A stretch of 15,239 nt of DNA, taken from positions 1-15,239 of the forward strand of contig JACCYP010000121.1 of the NCBI GenBank assembly GCA_013696425.1, read 5' to 3'. Below the pieces are notes generated by a model. That model was not told the origin of the DNA. It saw only the letters and a program-made list of their open reading frames with translations, and did no database searches. This document shows positions 11,807-15,239 of this stretch, in pieces (within the stretch, counting starts at the first letter, position 1; each line of letters begins with the position of its first letter). Both the position numbers and the translations under genes were made by a program. Source of the DNA: Thermoleophilaceae bacterium. GTDB lineage: Bacteria; Actinomycetota; Thermoleophilia; Solirubrobacterales; Thermoleophilaceae.

Positions 11807-12430
11807 CGCGAGCCGCAGCGCGGAGCCGTAGCGCTTCAGCCAGCGCTCGTGCTCGCGGCGATCCGGGCAGCGCGCATCGACGATCGCCCAGAAGCGCTTG
11901 GAGTGATCGGGGGCGTCGAGGTGGGCCACCTCGTGCTCGATCACGTAGTCGAGCACCGCGGCCGGCGCCATCAGCAGGCGCCAGTTGAAGCACAGCGTGC
12001 CGGTCGAGGAGCACGAGCCCCAGCGGCTCTTCTGCGCGCGGATCTGGAGCTGCTCGTAGCTCTGCCCGACCCGCGCGACGGCGTCGTCCAGGCGCGGCTC
12101 GATCTCCTCGAATGCCCGCGCGCGAAACCAGTTCTCGAGGGCGTACTCGAGATCGGAGCGCGTGGCGACCTTCGCCGTGAGCACGTCGCCGGTGCGCTTT
12201 ACGTGCACGCGCTTGCGCGCGCGCTCGACCACCACGCGCAGCTCGAGCGGCTCGCCGAGGAACGGCACGCTGCCGCCGTCGCGCAGGTCGACGGCCGGGA
12301 TCTCGCTGGCCGCCTGCTCGTAGCGGCGCAGTGTGCGCTCGACCCATGGCCTGCGGCTCTCCACCCAGCCCTCCACGTCCTCGAGCGCCATGCGCTCGGG
12401 CAGCACCAGCTCGACGCCGGCGGCGTCCAC
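11804..12430 (-). CDS. YgjP-type (DUF45/M48-like) metallopeptidase
   Basis: A zinc-peptidase-like protein, 208 aa from the first conventional start, GTG 12430. The active site H166-E-V-A-H170 is followed by H176 in D-H-S-K-R-F-W, with the preceding conserved block R136-W-G-S-C-S and F148-N-W-R-L; this combination is diagnostic of the YgjP family. The in-frame sequence upstream of the GTG reads VPYRIRRSARARHARLIV, which resembles the usual YgjP N-terminal strand, so the true protein probably begins near 12490. No ATG, GTG or TTG exists in frame there; a CTG at 12490 lies exactly seven nucleotides after TAGCGT and would give 228 aa. Family membership is solid; substrate unknown. Confidence 0.88.
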   Translation of the reverse strand: MDAAGVELVLPERMALEDVEGWVESRRPWVERTLRRYEQAASEIPAVDLRDGGSVPFLGEPLELRVVVERARKRVHVKRTGDVLTAKVATRSDLEYALENWFRARAFEEIEPRLDDAVARVGQSYEQLQIRAQKSRWGSCSSTGTLCFNWRLLMAPAAVLDYVIEHEVAHLDAPDHSKRFWAIVDARCPDRREHERWLKRYGSALRLA

Positions 12431-12497
12431 GATCAGTCGCGCGTGGCGGGCGCGGGCGGAGCGGCGGATCCTGTAGGGGACGGAGGTCAGGGCAGGA

Positions 12498-12503
12498 ACG
12501 CTA
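12498..12503 (-). promoter_or_regulatory. Candidate -10 box TAGCGT for the metallopeptidase gene
   Basis: TAGCGT on the minus strand, whose TAG is the stop codon of the glycosyltransferase. Seven nucleotides separate it from a CTG (12490) in the metallopeptidase frame. The same hexamer at the same distance precedes the glycosyltransferase GTG. Confidence 0.35.
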
Positions 12504-13892
12504 CGAACCGGCCCCGACGACTGAGGACCGGCCGCTGACGACGGCGCTGTAGACGGCCGCCACGTCCTCGGCCAACGCCGGCCACGAGTAGGTGGCCCGC
12601 GACTCGTCGTAGGCCGCCCGGCCCTTGCGCTCGCGCTTGGCCCAGTCGTTCACCGCGTCCACGAGGGCGTCCACCATCTCGTCCTCGTGGTCCGGCGCCA
12701 CGAGCCAGCCGGTCTCGCCGTCCTCCACGATCTCGGCCGGGCCGTGGGCGTCGGCCGCGATCACCGGGAGCCCGCAGGCCATCGCCTCCACCAGCACCTG
12801 GCCGAACTGCTCGCGCACGGACGGAAGCACGACCACGTCGGCTGCGTTCAGGCCGTCGGCGAGGTCGTCGTGGCCGCGCCAGCCGGGCAGGAAGACGTCC
12901 TTTGCACCCGTCTCCTCGATCACGTCGAGCGGGTGCTCGCCCTCCCACTCGCCCGGATAGCCGCCCAGGAGCACGAGCGGGGCGGGAACGTCGAAGCATT
13001 CGCGCGCGCGGGCGTACGCGCGAATGAGCAGCGGCACGCGCTTGACCTCGGTGAAGCGGCCCACGTACAGCAGCACCGGGTGCTCGCGGAAGGCCTCGAG
13101 GTCCGCGGCCCTGTAGGCGACGGAACCGGGCTTGCCGGACTTGTCCCAGCCGCGCGGCTCCTCGACGAGCCACTTGCGCCAGAAGGCCAGGCGGTTCTCC
13201 TGCGAGAGCGGGCGGTGCTCGAACACCTCGGGATCGAAGCCATTGGGCGCCCACACGATCCGCTCGGCCTCCACGCCGAGCAGGTCGGGAACACGCCGGA
13301 CGGCGTCCGGGGAGAGCACGAAGAGCCGCTCGCAGTTCTGCGCCCAGCCGCGCATCCGCTCGGCCCACGCGGCGGCGTGGGGCCACCCGGGGTGCAGCCC
13401 CTCGTCGATCTCACGCAGCATCAGCAGTTCCGTGCCGTGCAGGTGGCCGATGCGCGGCACGTCCGGGAACGCTCGCTCGGCCGCCTCGTTCATCGGTGTG
13501 AGGTGGTGGAGATGGAGCAGGTCGGCCTCGCCGGCCCCGGCGTCCGCCAGCTCGCGCTCCCACGCCGATACGAGGTGCTCGTAGGTGCCGTCGTCGACTC
13601 TCGCGAAGACGCGGTCGGGGGCTCCCTCGCGGTCCTCGAAGGAGGGGTGGAAGGGCGGGTCGGCGAGCAGCGGATCATCGGCCTTCACGGACTGCGTGTA
13701 GTCCACGGCGTGCACGTCCGGGGCGTCGCGGAAGAACGTGGTCGCGTCCGAGTCCTCGCCCTCCGCGCCGAGCGAGCCGGTGACCAGGGTCACGTCCCAG
13801 CCCGTGCGTGGCAGCGCGCGCGCCATGTAGCGGGCGACCTGGGCCGACCCGCCACGGGGGAAGAACATGAGCGACATGCAGACCCTGGGCAC
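12501..13892 (-). CDS. GT4-family glycosyltransferase
   Basis: A 463-aa GT-B-fold retaining glycosyltransferase that moves a sugar from a nucleotide-sugar donor. The N-domain has F10-F-P-R-G-G-S-A-Q-V-A-R, the acceptor-side Gly-rich loop, and L126-H-L-H-H. The C-domain has V277-G-R-F-T-E-V-K-R, L304-V-L-L-G-G, F334-L-P-G-W, and the donor-binding E361-Q-F-G-Q-V-L-V-E369 (EX7E), then A-M-A-C-G-L-P-V-I-A. It lacks transmembrane segments, so it is cytosolic or peripheral. Acceptor and donor are not deducible; sucrose-phosphate-synthase-like or cell-envelope roles are both possible. GTG 13892 lies seven nucleotides after TAGCGT and 25 bp after the phosphodiester glycosidase gene. Confidence 0.92.
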   Translation of the reverse strand: MPRVCMSLMFFPRGGSAQVARYMARALPRTGWDVTLVTGSLGAEGEDSDATTFFRDAPDVHAVDYTQSVKADDPLLADPPFHPSFEDREGAPDRVFARVDDGTYEHLVSAWERELADAGAGEADLLHLHHLTPMNEAAERAFPDVPRIGHLHGTELLMLREIDEGLHPGWPHAAAWAERMRGWAQNCERLFVLSPDAVRRVPDLLGVEAERIVWAPNGFDPEVFEHRPLSQENRLAFWRKWLVEEPRGWDKSGKPGSVAYRAADLEAFREHPVLLYVGRFTEVKRVPLLIRAYARARECFDVPAPLVLLGGYPGEWEGEHPLDVIEETGAKDVFLPGWRGHDDLADGLNAADVVVLPSVREQFGQVLVEAMACGLPVIAADAHGPAEIVEDGETGWLVAPDHEDEMVDALVDAVNDWAKRERKGRAAYDESRATYSWPALAEDVAAVYSAVVSGRSSVVGAGS

Positions 13893-13899
13893 GGGTCTG

Positions 13900-13905
13900 A
13901 CGCTA
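13900..13905 (-). promoter_or_regulatory. Candidate leaderless -10 box TAGCGT for the glycosyltransferase
   Basis: TAGCGT on the minus strand ends seven nucleotides before the GTG at 13892, in the 25-bp gap after the phosphodiester glycosidase stop. No Shine-Dalgarno sequence is present. The distance matches that at ppk1 exactly. Confidence 0.45.
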
Positions 13906-13917
13906 CCCGGTGGCGCG

Positions 13918-14676
13918 CTACTCGAAGGCGATCGCGGTGGTGATCGGGCGGCCGCCGGCGAGCTCGATGCCGTGCTCCTCGCGCGGGCGGTTGCGCAGCC
14001 GCCCGCCGGAGACGAGCGTGGTGGAGCCGCCGCCGTCGAGGTTGAGCGCGCTGCGTGCGCCGAGATCGAGCATCAGCTCGGCCATCTCCTCGAGCGTCAT
14101 CCCGGCATCGCTCCAGGAGCGCCCGTCACAGACGGCCGCGATGAGCGAGTCGCGCGTGAGGCCGAGAGCTGCGCGGGGGTAGCGCCCGGCGGTGATGTCG
14201 GAGTCGAACTGCGCGGAGCCGGAGGAGAAGCCCTCCGGATCGGAGCCCGGGTCGATCAGGCTGCGGCCCTCGGCCACGAGCATCGGCCCGGCCTGGATGA
14301 GATCGCCGGCCGGCTCGGCGGGGAGTTCGGAGCGCGCGGCCAGCGTCACGCGGCCGTCGTGCAGGTGGGCGCAGCCGCGCACGGCCTCGAGACCCTCCTC
14401 CCAGCGTTCGCCCACGAGGCGCTCGCCGGCAGACCGGATCTCGCCGAGCGGTATGCCCGACGCGCGCGTGAAGAAGCCACCGACAATCGCCTCCTGGGTG
14501 CCGGTCTCGGTGCAGAAGTCGAGCAGCCGCCGCGGCGGATCGAGCCGGACGACACGCGGCCGGATGGACGCAAGCGGATGGACCGTTGCGTGCACGCGCG
14601 TGGTCGCGCCGTCGGGCAGGAAGTGCATCCACGAGCGGTGCTCGGAGCGGGATTGAGCCTGTGCCGCAAGTCCCAT
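13918..14676 (-). CDS. Phosphodiester glycosidase family (NAGPA domain) protein
   Basis: A 252-aa protein with the signatures of the phosphodiester glycosidase domain, named from the human lysosomal uncovering enzyme: G66-G-F-F-T, the Q-A-G-P-M-L-V segment at about 128-134, P167-R-A-A-L-G-L-T, and N212-L-D-G-G-G-S-T-T-L-V. Family members cleave sugar-phosphodiester bonds, and many bacterial ones are secreted; here no signal peptide or TM helix is visible, suggesting a cytosolic location or a non-standard start. ATG 14676 was chosen; M17 is a possible internal start. It sits directly before a glycosyltransferase, so a shared glycan or glycophosphate pathway is plausible but unproven. Confidence 0.85.
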   Translation of the reverse strand: MGLAAQAQSRSEHRSWMHFLPDGATTRVHATVHPLASIRPRVVRLDPPRRLLDFCTETGTQEAIVGGFFTRASGIPLGEIRSAGERLVGERWEEGLEAVRGCAHLHDGRVTLAARSELPAEPAGDLIQAGPMLVAEGRSLIDPGSDPEGFSSGSAQFDSDITAGRYPRAALGLTRDSLIAAVCDGRSWSDAGMTLEEMAELMLDLGARSALNLDGGGSTTLVSGGRLRNRPREEHGIELAGGRPITTAIAFE

Positions 14677-14686
14677 GCACCAAATG

Positions 14687-14704
14687 TTCGCCTTTGCAGG
14701 CGAA
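14687..14704. repeat. 6-bp inverted repeat in an AT-rich gap upstream of the phosphodiester glycosidase gene
   Basis: TTCGCC (14687-14692) and GGCGAA (14699-14704) flank a six-base loop. The 42-bp gap between the SDR stop and the glycosidase ATG is unusually AT-rich for this window. The repeat could be a small operator or a weak terminator for the SDR gene; there is no proper U-tract. No TANNNT box in usual position was found. Confidence 0.35.
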
Positions 14705-14718
14705 TTTCATGTAAAGAG

Positions 14719-15239
14719 TTAGAGAATGCCCGGAACGGTGCCGCCGTCGACCGACCACGCCGCTCCCGCCACGTTCGCGGCCGCGTCCGAGCACAGGAAC
14801 GCGATCACGGACGCGATCTCCTCCGGCGTGCCGAAGTCCCCGCGCGGGATCTTCTCCGCCTGGCCCGCGAGGGCCTCGTCGCGGCTGACGCCCTTTGCCT
14901 CGGCCACCTGGTCCGCGAGACCGCCCTCCCCCACCCAGAGCTCACTCGAAACGGCCCCCGGCGCGACGGCGTTGACGAGCACGCCCTCGGCCGCCCAGGT
15001 GTCGGCGAACACCCGCGAGAGCGACAGCTGCGCCGCCTTGGTCACCGAGTAGGCCGCGTTCGTGAGCGACGGGCGCTTGCCCGCCGAGGAGCACACGTTC
15101 ACGATCCGCCCCCACCCGCGCTGCGCCATCGGCGGCGCGAGCGCGCTCATCAGGCGCATGGGCCCCATCACGTGGAGATCCCACTGTGCCTGCCAGTCCG
15201 CATCGGTGAGGTGCTCGAGCGGAGCGAAGTGGCTGGTGC
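14719..15239 (-). CDS. Short-chain dehydrogenase/reductase (5' part off the window)
   Basis: About 172 C-terminal residues of an SDR oxidoreductase. The frame remains open to the window edge, so the GTG or ATG codons near 15170 are not the real start; residues before them read T-S-H-F-A-P-L-E-H-L-T-D-A-D-W, the normal SDR continuation. Visible motifs are the N/H-V-M-G-P helix, R-I-V-N-V-C-S-S-A-G with the catalytic serine, A-Y-S-V-T-K with the catalytic Tyr and Lys, N-A-V-A-P-G-A-V, and the usual end F-L-C-S-D-A-A-A-N-V-A-G followed by V-D-G-G. Classical SDRs are about 250 aa, so roughly 80 residues with the Rossmann glycine motif are missing. It uses NAD(P)H; the substrate is unknown. Confidence 0.92.
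   Translation of the reverse strand, partial: TSHFAPLEHLTDADWQAQWDLHVMGPMRLMSALAPPMAQRGWGRIVNVCSSAGKRPSLTNAAYSVTKAAQLSLSRVFADTWAAEGVLVNAVAPGAVSSELWVGEGGLADQVAEAKGVSRDEALAGQAEKIPRGDFGTPEEIASVIAFLCSDAAANVAGAAWSVDGGTVPGIL

Noticed and set aside
12687..13943. 418-codon plus-strand frame opposite the glycosyltransferase
   Set aside because: Antisense shadow of a gene with full GT4 motifs; composition is dominated by Arg, Val, Glu and His.
14687..14720. Intrinsic terminator after the SDR gene
   Set aside because: Only a 6-bp stem and no U-tract; kept as a repeat feature instead.
1..15239. Mobile elements, CRISPR arrays, phage genes or defence systems
   Set aside because: No transposase, integrase, direct-repeat array, toxin-antitoxin pair or nuclease gene was recognised; all long frames fit housekeeping or accessory metabolic genes.

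Overview
The window is high-GC, gene-dense bacterial chromosome. No transposase, integrase, CRISPR array, tRNA or rRNA was seen. TANNNT-type -10 boxes sit next to start codons and recognisable Shine-Dalgarno sequences are rare. With the gene content (TadE-type pseudopilin, short Ppx, CHAD proteins, YgjP-type peptidase, many crotonase/SDR genes), this points to an actinobacterium. The class Thermoleophilia (Solirubrobacterales/Gaiellales-like) is my best guess; this is inference, not a database match.

Layout, left to right. (1) Minus-strand unit from 2161 down to 1: inorganic pyrophosphatase (ppa), undecaprenyl-diphosphatase (uppP), a 122-aa four-helix membrane protein, a TadE-like pseudopilin, and the first codons of a second Tad-like gene cut by the window edge. 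Two interleaved 9-bp inverted repeats lie just before tadE. (2) A divergent plus-strand gene for an 84-aa secreted/anchored small protein, ending in a clear intrinsic terminator (2545-2583). (3) A plus-strand crotonase (2644-3405) that meets a minus-strand crotonase (3402-4295) with interlocked stop codons. (4) A minus-strand polyphosphate cluster, read from 9175 downward: ppx, two half-length CHAD proteins, ppk1, an HD-domain protein, then the second crotonase. (5) A plus-strand two-gene ABC-2 exporter (9206-10794), divergent from ppx. (6) A compact minus-strand run from 15239 to 10843: SDR oxidoreductase (5' end off the window), phosphodiester glycosidase, GT4 glycosyltransferase, YgjP-type metallopeptidase, VOC protein, GNAT acetyltransferase.

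The most coherent biology is phosphate-polymer metabolism. Ppk1 makes polyphosphate from ATP, Ppx degrades it, and CHAD domains are known polyphosphate binders. Here the CHAD fold is divided into two separate, translationally overlapping genes at its internal pseudo-two-fold boundary, placed between ppx and ppk1. Ppx is the short form without a C-terminal HD domain, while a free-standing HD protein follows ppk1. Ppa and UppP, 3 kb away, are further pyrophosphate-handling enzymes.

The second window-wide signal is regulatory. At least eight of the start codons are preceded by TANNNT at 6-12 nt, the arrangement expected of leaderless or nearly leaderless transcripts. In three tightly packed gene pairs the TAG stop codon of the upstream gene forms the first half of that box.
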